NCBI GenBank assembly: GCA_943357245.1
Contig: CALRGH010000004.1
Coordinates: 1-42,810, forward strand
Direction of reading: 5' to 3'
DNA from: Candidatus Nomurabacteria bacterium
GTDB lineage: Bacteria > Patescibacteriota > Minisyncoccia > Phycocordibacterales > UBA9973
Length of the DNA stretch: 42,810 bases
Position 1 is the stretch's first letter; each line of letters begins with the position of its first letter. This document shows positions 28,162-36,915 of the stretch, piece by piece. Made by a program: the position numbers and the translations under genes. The notes under the pieces were generated by a model that had not been told where the DNA came from, made no database searches, and saw only the letters and a program-made list of their open reading frames with translations.

Positions 28162-28280
28162 TTAGTCTTGGCGACAACCTACTTTTCCCAAAATATTGAG
28201 TATCATCGGCTCATAGAGGCTTAACTGCTTTGTTCGGAATGGAGAAAGGTGTTTCCCTCCTGACATATCACCAAGACTAA
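28162..28280 (-). rRNA. rrf: 5S rRNA
   Basis: Terminal helix TTAGTCTTGG/CCAAGACTAA; internal CCATTCCGAAC and AGCCGATGATACT. Confidence 0.9.
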
Positions 28281-28397
28281 ATAATGAAATCTAGACAAAC
28301 TTGTCCCGTAGGATCCAATTCCTATTGGATTCCTTCGGGATCACCAACACCAAACACTCGAACGTGTTTTGGCGTCATTATTAAAGAAAGAGTAAAT

Positions 28398-28494
28398 GGT
28401 ACAAAAGTTATCAAGTTGAAAGTTATCAAGTTATAAAGAAAATACAAATGCATTTCACTTTATGACTTTACAAACTTTATGGACTTTATAACTG
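28398..28494. repeat. AAGT-unit inverted repeat, copy 1 (23S-5S spacer)
   Basis: caaaagttatcaagttgaaagttatcaagttataaagaaaatacaaatgcatttcactttatgactttacaaactttatggactttataact. Confidence 0.8.
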
Positions 28495-28854
28495 AATTAT
28501 TTAAGACTGTACAACATTGCTTGCGCAATTTGTATACGTCATTTTCACAGTTCCTAATAGGAATCGGGCAATTAGTACGTCTCGGCTGAGTACATTACTG
28601 TACGTACACCTAACGCCTATCAACGTAATCATCTCTTACGGCCCTCAAACGATATCTAATCTTGAAGGTGGCTTCCCTCTTAGATGCTTTCAGAGGTTAT
28701 CCATTCCCGACGTAGCTACCCTGCGGTCTATTTGGCAATAGAGCAGGTACACCAGAGGTCAGTTCACTCCGGTCCTCTCGTACTAGGAGCGAGTCTTCTC
28801 AAATATCAACGCCTGCAGTAGATAGGAGACCAACCTGTCTCACGCAATGGGACA

Positions 28855-28883
28855 GCTTATAGCTTTTAGCTTCTAGCTGCTAG
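28855..28883. repeat. heptamer array GCTNNTA x4 in the 3' part of the intron
   Basis: GCTTATA GCTTTTA GCTTCTA GCTGCTA G. Confidence 0.8.
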
Positions 28884-28977
28884 TTCTAAATCTACATTAG
28901 AACTCTTGGATTACTCCAAGGATCGGACTGTAACATCATCTTTTGCAAGATGGCTAACATTCAGTCTCTACGGGCGA

Positions 28978-29057
28978 GTAAGTTAAAAGTTTGTAAAGTT
29001 ATAAAGTTAAAAGTACGAATACTTTATAAACTTGATAACTTGCTACTTTATAACTTC
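28978..29057. repeat. AAGT-unit inverted repeat, copy 2 (intron P6)
   Basis: gtaagttaaaagtttgtaaagttataaagttaaaagtacgaatactttataaacttgataacttgctactttataacttc. Confidence 0.8.
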
Positions 29058-29269
29058 TTTTCCCTCGGTATTGTCCTTCATTTGCATGAATAGGATTTCA
29101 CCGAAATTAGTTAGCTGTACACACAATATTGCTACTGTGTGCCGCCGTGTGTGCACATACTGTGCACGTGGTTGTTCATCAGACTGATTCTTGTTTTACA
29201 CAAGAATCACATAACAGATTTTTCTTTTTAATAAAAGAAATAAAACTTCGATGGTTCAAACGGGTACAG

Positions 29270-29360
29270 AAGTCAAAAGTTCATCAAGTTATAAAGTTAT
29301 AAAGAAAATACAAATTGCATCTTACTTTACAAACTTTACAAACTTTCTACTTTATAACTC
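29270..29360. repeat. AAGT-unit inverted repeat, copy 3 (5' domain of the intron)
   Basis: agtcaaaagttcatcaagttataaagttataaagaaaatacaaattgcatcttactttacaaactttacaaactttctactttataact. Confidence 0.8.
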
Positions 29361-30027
29361 CTATACGGTTTGAACCCAGCTCGCGTACCTTTTTAAATGG
29401 CGAACAGCCATACCTTTGGGACCTTCTCCAGCCCCAGGATAAGGTGAGCCGACATCGAGGTGCCGAACTCCGCCGTCGATATGAACTCTTAGGCGGAACT
29501 AGCCTGTTATCCCCGGAGTAGCTTCTATCCGTTAATCTTCGACCGCATCTAATGCGAATCATCGGTTCACTAGGTTCTGCTTTCGCACCTGCTCGAGATG
29601 TACCTCTTACAGTCAAGCCAGCTTGTGCCCTTACACTATCGGCACGATTTCCATTCGCGCCTAGCTGACCTTAATAAACTCCTCCGTTACTTTTTGGGAG
29701 GATACCGCCCCAGTCAAACTACCTACCAGATACTGTTTCTGTACGTTTTTGCCGTACGGATTAGAACATGCCTTCAAAAAGAATGGTATTTCACTGACGA
29801 GTATTACAAAACCAAGATCTTGCACATAACCTCTCCCATCTATTCTACGCAGTGTAAAAACATGCTCAATATCAAGCTGTAGTAAAGCTTCCGGGGTCTT
29901 TTCGTCTATCTGCAGGTAACCGGCATCTTCACCGGTACTGTATTTTCACCGAGCTGGTCCTCGAGACAGTTCTCCAGTCATTACACCATTCGTGCGCGTC
30001 GGAACTTACCCGACAAGGTACTTCGCT

Positions 30028-30327
30028 CTTCTGTACCTAAACAAGAAGGACTCTATCTTCACCCTCTGAAGTTATAAAGTGGAAAGTTATAAAGTTTATA
30101 AAGTAGATGCATTTTGCAGTTACTTTCAACTTGATAACTTTACGAACTTTTGACTTAGTTTGGGTGCATGGCGCTGGTCTCTCGATAGCCATGTTTGGAC
30201 TCTTACTATATTTCTATAATAAAAGGTAGCTTTTGGTTTGATGTAATTTCACTATTTTAGTCAACAATTTATCTTTTTCTATAATCGGTCCTAGTCCTTC
30301 TGGAATCTTCGTAAAGAAAATTCCAGA
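30028..30327 (-). other. 300-nt insertion in 23S rRNA at about E. coli 1931; intron or intervening sequence, class unresolved
   Basis: Canonical GGUCCUAAGGU|AGCGAA is split by ~300 nt; insertion ends in G and has an S-like GAAGAUAGAGUCC, but P4-P6 were not found. Confidence 0.75.
30068..30156. repeat. AAGT-unit inverted repeat, copy 4 (second 23S insertion)
   Basis: aagttataaagtggaaagttataaagtttataaagtagatgcattttgcagttactttcaacttgataactttacgaacttttgactt. Confidence 0.8.
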
Positions 30328-30362
<35 letters not shown>

Positions 30363-31203
30363 TAGGGCTTGTATTAACCAGCTTGATATAATCGCACCAT
30401 CAATAATTAACCTTCTAGCATTGGTCAGGTGTCACCCCCTATACATACTCTTACGAGTTCGCAGGGAGCTGTGTTTTTGATAAACAGTTGCCAGAGATAC
30501 TTTCGCTGCGGCCATTTTAATAAATTAAAATGGCAAGCCTTATCCCGAAGTTACGGCTGCTTTTTTGCCGAGTTCCTTGAGGACCACTCACTCGTTCGCC
30601 TTGGTCTACTCGACCTGATCACCTGTGTCGGTTTGCGGTACGGATTCACATATATTAAGCTTAGAAACTTTTCTAGGAAGCGTGCTTTGTAAAATTACCA
30701 GTGGCGAACCACCAACTTTTCGCTCTGCTTGCATGTTGTCTATTACGACCAGCATCCGGATTTTCCTGGACACCACACTCACTCACGAACTCCAATCCAA
30801 TAAGGAGCTCTACATACTACCCTCCGTCATCTCATCGCATATATATGAAGTCATGGAATATTAACCATGTGTCCATCAGGTGCGGCTTTCGCCATCCCCT
30901 TAGGACCGACTAACCCTGAGCTGATTATCATAGCTCAGGAAACCTTGATCTTTCGGCGGAGGGGGCTCTCACCCCTCTTGCGGTTACTTGTGCCAACATT
31001 CTTACTTCGACACGCTCCACGGTGGGTTACCCCTTCCGCTTCAACGCAGAGTCGAATACTCTCCTACCGCTGCTCACATCGCGATGGACACGAAAATTTT
31101 TTCATGCGCATTGCGATGTGAACAGCCCTCAATTTCGGTACTACGTTTTAGCCCCGATTATTTGCGGTGCGAAATCTCTTGATGAGTGAGCTGTTACGCT
31201 TTC

Positions 31204-31235
<32 letters not shown>

Positions 31236-31808
31236 TCATTGTCGAAGAAATATCACCTCCTTGATTTGCACTTAACGTAGATTTTGGGACCTTAATTTGA
31301 GATCTGGGCTGTTTCCCTTTTGACGAGTGGAGCTTCGCCCCCACCGTCTGACTGCTATGTTATAACCTCTGGTATTCGGAGTTTGATAGATGTCGCGAGA
31401 TTGCTCCCTGTCGAAATCTTCCAGTGCTCTACCCCCAAAGGGATCACATAACGCTAGTCCTAAAACTATTTCGGAGAGAACCAGCTATTACCAAGTTCGA
31501 TAAGCTTTTCACTCCAACCCACAAGTCATCCGGAGACGTTGAACGATCTATCGGTTCGGTCCTCCATCACTCTTTCGAGCAACTTCAACCTGCTCATGGG
31601 TAGCTCACTTGGCTTCGGGTCTGATGAATACTACTTGTCGCGCTATTAACACTTGGTTTCCCTTCGGCTCCAGTCGTTTACAGACCTTAGCCTTGCAGTA
31701 TGCATCAACTCGTTGGCTCATTCTTCAATAGGCACGCAGTACAGGTCGCAAGCGACCTGATCTACTCCTTGTAAACATATGGTTTCAGATCTATTTCACT
31801 CCCTTCTC

Positions 31809-31853
<45 letters not shown>

Positions 31854-32729
31854 TTCTACAGATATTTAGCCTTGCCGGTTAGTTCCGGCAGATTCCTCCA
31901 AGCTATTCGTGTCTTGAAGTACTCAAGAATGACAACAAAAAAGAAAAATATATTTCGCGTACCGGGCTATCACCGTCTGTGGCTGTGCGTTCCAGCACAT
32001 TCTGCTATATATTTTTTTTGTAACTTTTCTAGTTAATACTACGTTGTCACCTTACAACCCCGAGCATCACTCGCACATCACAAAATAAATTATGATGCGT
32101 GAATGAAGCTCGGTTTGGGCTTCTTCCTTTTCGCTCGCCGCTACTTGGGAAATACATGTTTGTTTCTGTTCCTCCGGGTACTGAAATGTTTTACTTCCCC
32201 GGGTGCACCCTTTTTCAAATTCATGAAAAAGTTATTGAGGTTTACTCAATAGGGTTTCCCCATTCGGATATCTTCGGATCGAAGGTTATTAGGCACCTCC
32301 CCGAAACTTGTCGCAGCCTATCACGTCCTTCATCGCTCTGTAGAACCAAGGCATCCACCATACGCTCTTAATTTCCTATTAGGAAATGTAAAAACGACAT
32401 TCGTAAATCTGTTTACGGATTTACGCATCGTTCCTGTACACCGCTGTACAGTCTTTAATAATTCTTTGTTGTTTCGTTGCGTCATATCGCAACAAAACAA
32501 TTACCTGTGACTATTGCAAAGAGACCCCTTTTGGTAACTTTACAATAATCGATTTACCCTCCTGCATTTTTCCTGTAAAAATGTAGGAGGATTTACTCTT
32601 TCTTTAATTGACAATGTTCTGGAATTTCTGAAAACAAAAACCGCCGATTTGGCGGAAAAGAAAACACAAACGTGTTGTTTTTCCGCTTATGTTTTGGTTG
32701 GTGTTATTGGCATATTTCAGGTAGGGAGA

Positions 32730-32758
32730 GTATATACTTTTGGGAATACGAAGTCAAG
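32730..32758 (-). promoter_or_regulatory. sigma70-type promoter for the 23S-5S transcript
   Basis: Minus strand TTGACT-17 nt-TATACT, ~350 nt upstream of 23S. Confidence 0.8.
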
Positions 32759-33012
32759 CTTTTCTTCTATGGCTGGGGATAGCCATAAATCCTTGTAAAA
32801 TAAGGCCTTTAAACACCCTTCGTGGGTGTCATTCCGGGACTATCCTGGACATGCAAAATCCATGCTTAATTTTGAAAAAAGTTTTTTTGCAGCACCTTTG
32901 AAAAGCACGCATATTTTTCTGCTGAAAAATTGCTCTTCTCGCGCCGCCGCGCTGCGAAAGGCTTTTCAAAGGCGCCGCGGGAGGTTGTTTCGAACAATCA
33001 AAAAGCCCCACC

Positions 33013-33033
33013 GATAAATCGGCAGGGCTTAAT
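33013..33033 (-). terminator. terminator of the 33051-33488 gene
   Basis: AGCCCtgCCGATttATCGGtgGGGCTTTTT on the minus strand. Confidence 0.7.
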
Positions 33034-33050
33034 AAATTTTCTTACTTAAA

Positions 33051-33488
33051 TCAAATCCCTTCAGGAAATAAGGGAATCATTTTTTCGGTAAATTGCAAAT
33101 AATTTACAATTGCCTTATAAATTTCTTCCCATGTTCCATCCAACCCAGATCCATCAATTGGAGCCTGTTGCTCTTTCAGCTTCTTTACCCAGTTATTATA
33201 CTCATTTTCTGTCGGCATAATAATTGCATCTGCTTTGTCGTTTGCATAAAAAGTAGCTTGCCCATATGGCGCATCTTTTTTCGGGTCTACGGGGGTACCA
33301 TCAAATAATACTTGCATAAGGCAACCATCATCTGCAAAACTTACCATCCCGGGGTCGTTTTCTTCAAGGTTAACTTGACACCCTAACTTTTTAAATGCTT
33401 CTTTCCATTTTAATAATTCTTCAGCGGCATCCTTCGAGATGTATTTTTGCTGAAACACCAAAGGTAGTTTGGGGACTTCTATTTCCAT
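33051..33488 (-). CDS. hypothetical protein, 145 aa
   Basis: ORF followed by terminator. Confidence 0.6.
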   Translation of the reverse strand: MEIEVPKLPLVFQQKYISKDAAEELLKWKEAFKKLGCQVNLEENDPGMVSFADDGCLMQVLFDGTPVDPKKDAPYGQATFYANDKADAIIMPTENEYNNWVKKLKEQQAPIDGSGLDGTWEEIYKAIVNYLQFTEKMIPLFPEGI

Positions 33489-33572
33489 GTTTATTTTTTT
33501 AAAAATGAACTAATTTTTCTGTTTCGCTCTTTTGAGCTCATCAGTCGGAACTTCATTCCGAGACAGAAGGTG

Positions 33573-33599
33573 AGCTACTTAGTAGCTCACCTTGTATTA
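33573..33599 (-). terminator. terminator of the 33600-34016 gene
   Basis: AAGGTGAGCTACtaaGTAGCTCACCTT. Confidence 0.6.
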
Positions 33600-34016
33600 T
33601 TACACTGGTAAATTAAGCCAGTTAAAATCCCCAAAGTACACAATTACCTCTTTACTACCTCCGTCATCATATGGCTGTGTAATCGCAAAACGCTCTTTTG
33701 TTTTTACGATTCCTATTCTAAACAATATGAATTCATAACGCATTTTGTACCTTGGGTCTTTTAAACATTCTGTGTAATAATCAAAATTATTTTCATGCCT
33801 TCTTATATCCTCATGGTATTTCTCCACTAAATCTATTAGACGGCAATCAAAGCGCAGACTCTTGTTTTTACCAAAGTCTTTCAGATCGTACAATCTCCCC
33901 CCTGCTTCAATAAATTCTTTTATAATCCTCTCAGGTAGGCATTGAGTAAAATCGTGGACATTTTCACAATCATCATCTAAGTAATGATTTAGTAAAATTA
34001 CTTTTTTATCACTCAT
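33600..34016 (-). CDS. hypothetical protein, 138 aa
   Basis: ORF followed by terminator. Confidence 0.6.
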   Translation of the reverse strand: MSDKKVILLNHYLDDDCENVHDFTQCLPERIIKEFIEAGGRLYDLKDFGKNKSLRFDCRLIDLVEKYHEDIRRHENNFDYYTECLKDPRYKMRYEFILFRIGIVKTKERFAITQPYDDGGSKEVIVYFGDFNWLNLPV

Positions 34017-34156
34017 TTTTTATAAATTTAATTGGTTATCATAAATCTCTATATACCAAAAGGTCTCTGAAAACCAATCAAATCCATGTTTTAAAGAACA
34101 ATAAACAGTATAGCATATTGAAAATATTTGTCAAGATATTCTAATTCACCCTATTT

Positions 34157-35902
34157 TTATTCAAGCACAGCCTTTATTCTTCGAACTCCTTGTGATACTG
34201 CTTCCTCTTTTACAATTTTGAAATGACCGAGTTCTTTGGTATTGCCGACATGTGGACCGCCGCAGATTTCGAGTGAGTATTTATCATCGCCATCCCCCAT
34301 TTTGTAGACTTTTACTTTTTCACCATAGCGATCATCAAAGACACCGAGCGCGCCACGATTGTGCGCTTCTTCGACAGATACTTCTTCAAAACTTACCGGC
34401 AATGCATCGGCAATTTTTTCATTCACGATTGTCTCCACTGTTTTCAATTGTTCGTCGGTCATTTTATCTCCATGCGAGAAATCAAAGCGCATGCGCTCTG
34501 GGGTAATATTCGAACCTTTTTGAAATACATGATTGCCCAAGACATCGCGAAGTGCTTGCTGGAGCAAATGCGTCGCCGTGTGATACTTCGTACTCATTTC
34601 AGAATGGTCTGCTAAGCCGCCTTTGAATTTTTGTTCTGCTCCTGCACGCGACAGTGCCTGATGCTCTTTCATTTGCGCATCAAATGTTGCGCGATCAATC
34701 GTAACCCCTTTTTCTTTTGCTAATTCTTCCGTAAGTTCAATCGGAAATCCATAACTCGTCGCGAGAATAAAGGCATCTGTTCCTTTTTCAAATTCTTTCA
34801 TGCCACGCTCAAGCGTCTGACGAAATTTACTTTCTTCTTTCTCAATCTCATCTAAAACTATGCTGCAATTCGTTAGAATATTAGAATAGATTTCTTTGTA
34901 GGTTTCAATGACGGTATTTGCCAAGTGAAAAAGAGACCCATGCTTCATACCAAGCACATCTGCAAATCTAACTGCGCGACGAAGAAGTCTGCGAAGTACG
35001 TAGCCTTGATCTGTGTTGGACGGCACCACCCCATCAGCGATCAAAAACACACTTGTGCGAATATGGTCCGCAACAATTCTTCGTGCACGAATATTATCTA
35101 TATTTGAAAATTCATCGATCTTGCCTTTGATTGCTGTAAACAAATCCGTCTCATATGCTGTCTTCACTCCTTGCATCACCGCAGTAATACGTTCAAGCCC
35201 AGCACCCGTGTCGACATTTTTTTGTGCGAGCTTGCCAATGACTTTGCCCTCTTTTTTTTCGTACTCCATAAAGACATCATTCCAAATCTCGATGATCGTT
35301 TCATCTTTGCATGCTTCAATAAAATTTTCTTTTGAAAGGTCGCCGATTCCCGTGTCGGTCATATCGTAAAACATTTCTGTGTCGGGACCACATGGGCCAT
35401 TCTCCCCAGGGCTCCACCAGTTATCCTCAACACCAAGTTTATAGATTCTATGTTCAGGAATGCCAAGTGACTTCCAAATATCTTGCGACTCCGTATCTTC
35501 CGGTGCATTTACATCTCCTTCAAAAACTGTCACGTACAATCGGGAAACATCAAGACCAAGTCCTTCTTCTTTTGAAGTTAAAAATTCATAGCTCCATTTA
35601 ATTGCGTCTTCTTTGAAATACGCGCCGAGTGACCAATTGCCCATCATTTCAAAAAAGGAAAGGTGGCGATTGTCGCCGATATCGTCAAGATCTCCCGTGC
35701 GAACACATTTCTGAATGTCAGCGAGCTTGTCGCCTTTTGGATGCTGTTCTCCCAACAAATACGGCACGAGTGGTTGCATGCCGGCAGTATTAAAAAGCAC
35801 GGACGGGTCATTTTCTGGAACAAGCGACGCCGACGGCAAAATAGCGTGGCCGCGCTTTTCAAAAAAGTCTAAGAATCGTTTCCGTATATCGGCAGATGTC
35901 AT
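34157..35902 (-). CDS. alaS: alanine--tRNA ligase, short form
   Basis: MTSADIRKRFLDFFEKRGHAILPSASLVPENDPSVLFNTAGMQP; editing motifs HTATH and CGGPHV; ends shortly after CGGPHV. Confidence 0.93.
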   Translation of the reverse strand: MTSADIRKRFLDFFEKRGHAILPSASLVPENDPSVLFNTAGMQPLVPYLLGEQHPKGDKLADIQKCVRTGDLDDIGDNRHLSFFEMMGNWSLGAYFKEDAIKWSYEFLTSKEEGLGLDVSRLYVTVFEGDVNAPEDTESQDIWKSLGIPEHRIYKLGVEDNWWSPGENGPCGPDTEMFYDMTDTGIGDLSKENFIEACKDETIIEIWNDVFMEYEKKEGKVIGKLAQKNVDTGAGLERITAVMQGVKTAYETDLFTAIKGKIDEFSNIDNIRARRIVADHIRTSVFLIADGVVPSNTDQGYVLRRLLRRAVRFADVLGMKHGSLFHLANTVIETYKEIYSNILTNCSIVLDEIEKEESKFRQTLERGMKEFEKGTDAFILATSYGFPIELTEELAKEKGVTIDRATFDAQMKEHQALSRAGAEQKFKGGLADHSEMSTKYHTATHLLQQALRDVLGNHVFQKGSNITPERMRFDFSHGDKMTDEQLKTVETIVNEKIADALPVSFEEVSVEEAHNRGALGVFDDRYGEKVKVYKMGDGDDKYSLEICGGPHVGNTKELGHFKIVKEEAVSQGVRRIKAVLE

Positions 35903-35941
35903 CCCTCTAGAGTAGCAAAATTTGGGCAATAAAAAAAGCGC

Positions 35942-36067
35942 TCATGCCAAATGGAAATAAATGAGCGCTTCGGGCAAGTTAAAAAAGATAGACGACAAGA
36001 TAACGAGAGTAACAATAACAAGACCTAAAATAACAGCAACCCATGTGGCAAATGAAAGCTTTTTCAT
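35942..36067 (-). CDS. 41-aa single-TM small protein
   Basis: MKKLSFATWVAVILGLVIVTLVILSSIFFNLPEALIYFHLA*; stop lies inside the terminator AAGCGCTCAT...ATGAGCGCTTTTTTT. Confidence 0.5.
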   Translation of the reverse strand: MKKLSFATWVAVILGLVIVTLVILSSIFFNLPEALIYFHLA

Positions 36068-36140
36068 AGGTGAAAATTTCCTCTACTATACCAAAAAATA
36101 AAAGCACCGCATAGCGGTGCTTTATGTATTCTAATTAATG

Positions 36141-36305
36141 TCATACTTTTCTTCTACTCTTCCCTCTTCCTTTGGTAGCAGTTATTCTTGGGTGTTTTTT
36201 GTTCACACCAAAATTGTTTATTCCCATTGAATCTTTGAGATTAATTACCTGTGGTAAAGGTAAGAGTGTCGAGTGAATAGTTGGTTGTTTATTTTTTTTA
36301 GCCAT
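36141..36305 (-). CDS. 54-aa basic small protein
   Basis: MAKKNKQPTIHSTLLPLPQVINLKDSMGINNFGVNKKHPRITATKGRGKSRRKV*; terminator downstream. Confidence 0.45.
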   Translation of the reverse strand: MAKKNKQPTIHSTLLPLPQVINLKDSMGINNFGVNKKHPRITATKGRGKSRRKV

Positions 36306-36349
36306 AGCAAAAATGTTTTCTGTAGCATACTACAAAACACATTTCTTGA

Positions 36350-36817
36350 CTATTCTTTACCGTTCTCAGCAACAGGTGGGATTTTCTTAATTTGTTGTTC
36401 AATAAACCAAAGCGCGGTGAAAATAAATAGTGTTGCAAATGTTGCAATAATTGCAATCGGGTAAAATCCATATCCAACAGCAATACCAATTCCCGCAGCA
36501 ACCCAAATACCAGTAGCTGAGGTAAGCCCGACGAGATGGGAATTATTTTTAAAAATAATACCTGTACCTAAAAACCCAACCCCAGTAATAATAGCGGCAG
36601 CAATCTGTGTAGCAACGAAACTTGCCGGTGAATACATAGTGCCAATTGATTCCGAAATAATAATAAACATTGTCGAACCAACAGCAACAAGCGCATAGGT
36701 GCGCATCCCTGCAGTTTTGTGCGCGATAATACGCTCAGTACCGATAACCATACCGAGTAACATTGCTACTAATACTTTAATTAAAATATCAATAATATCT
36801 GGTGTGAGAAAATCCAT
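36350..36817 (-). CDS. MgtC/SapB family protein
   Basis: MLLGMVIGTERIIAHKTAGMRTYALVAVGSTMFIIISE...ITGVGFLGTGIIFK...LTSATGIWVAAGIGIAVG. Confidence 0.9.
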   Translation of the reverse strand: MDFLTPDIIDILIKVLVAMLLGMVIGTERIIAHKTAGMRTYALVAVGSTMFIIISESIGTMYSPASFVATQIAAAIITGVGFLGTGIIFKNNSHLVGLTSATGIWVAAGIGIAVGYGFYPIAIIATFATLFIFTALWFIEQQIKKIPPVAENGKE

Positions 36818-36824
36818 ATCATAA

Positions 36825-36877
36825 GTATACCCCCACACCTACTTTTACATTGTGTAAAAGTAGGTGTGGGGGTATAC
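36825..36877. repeat. perfect 25-bp inverted repeat with 3-nt loop
   Basis: GTATACCCCCACACCTACTTTTACA-TTG-TGTAAAAGTAGGTGTGGGGGTATAC. Confidence 0.9.
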
Positions 36878-36915
36878 CCTCTGTTTTTAAAATACGATTT
36901 TTATTTTCCACAGCA

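Larger units (their letters stand above)
28845..29364 (-). other. group I intron in 23S rRNA H93 (about E. coli 2593), no ORF
   Basis: Exons join as GGTTCAAACCGT|CGTGAGACAG. P3 GCUAAC/GUUAGC, P4 UCGGU/ACCGA, P5 UCC/GGA, P6 GGG/CCC, P7 GACUG/CAGUC, P8 CAUCUUgcaaAAGAUG; ends in G. Confidence 0.82.

Noticed and set aside
28845-30327. Possible homing endonuclease genes in the 23S insertions
   Set aside because: No ORF of useful length and no LAGLIDADG-like motif in either insertion.
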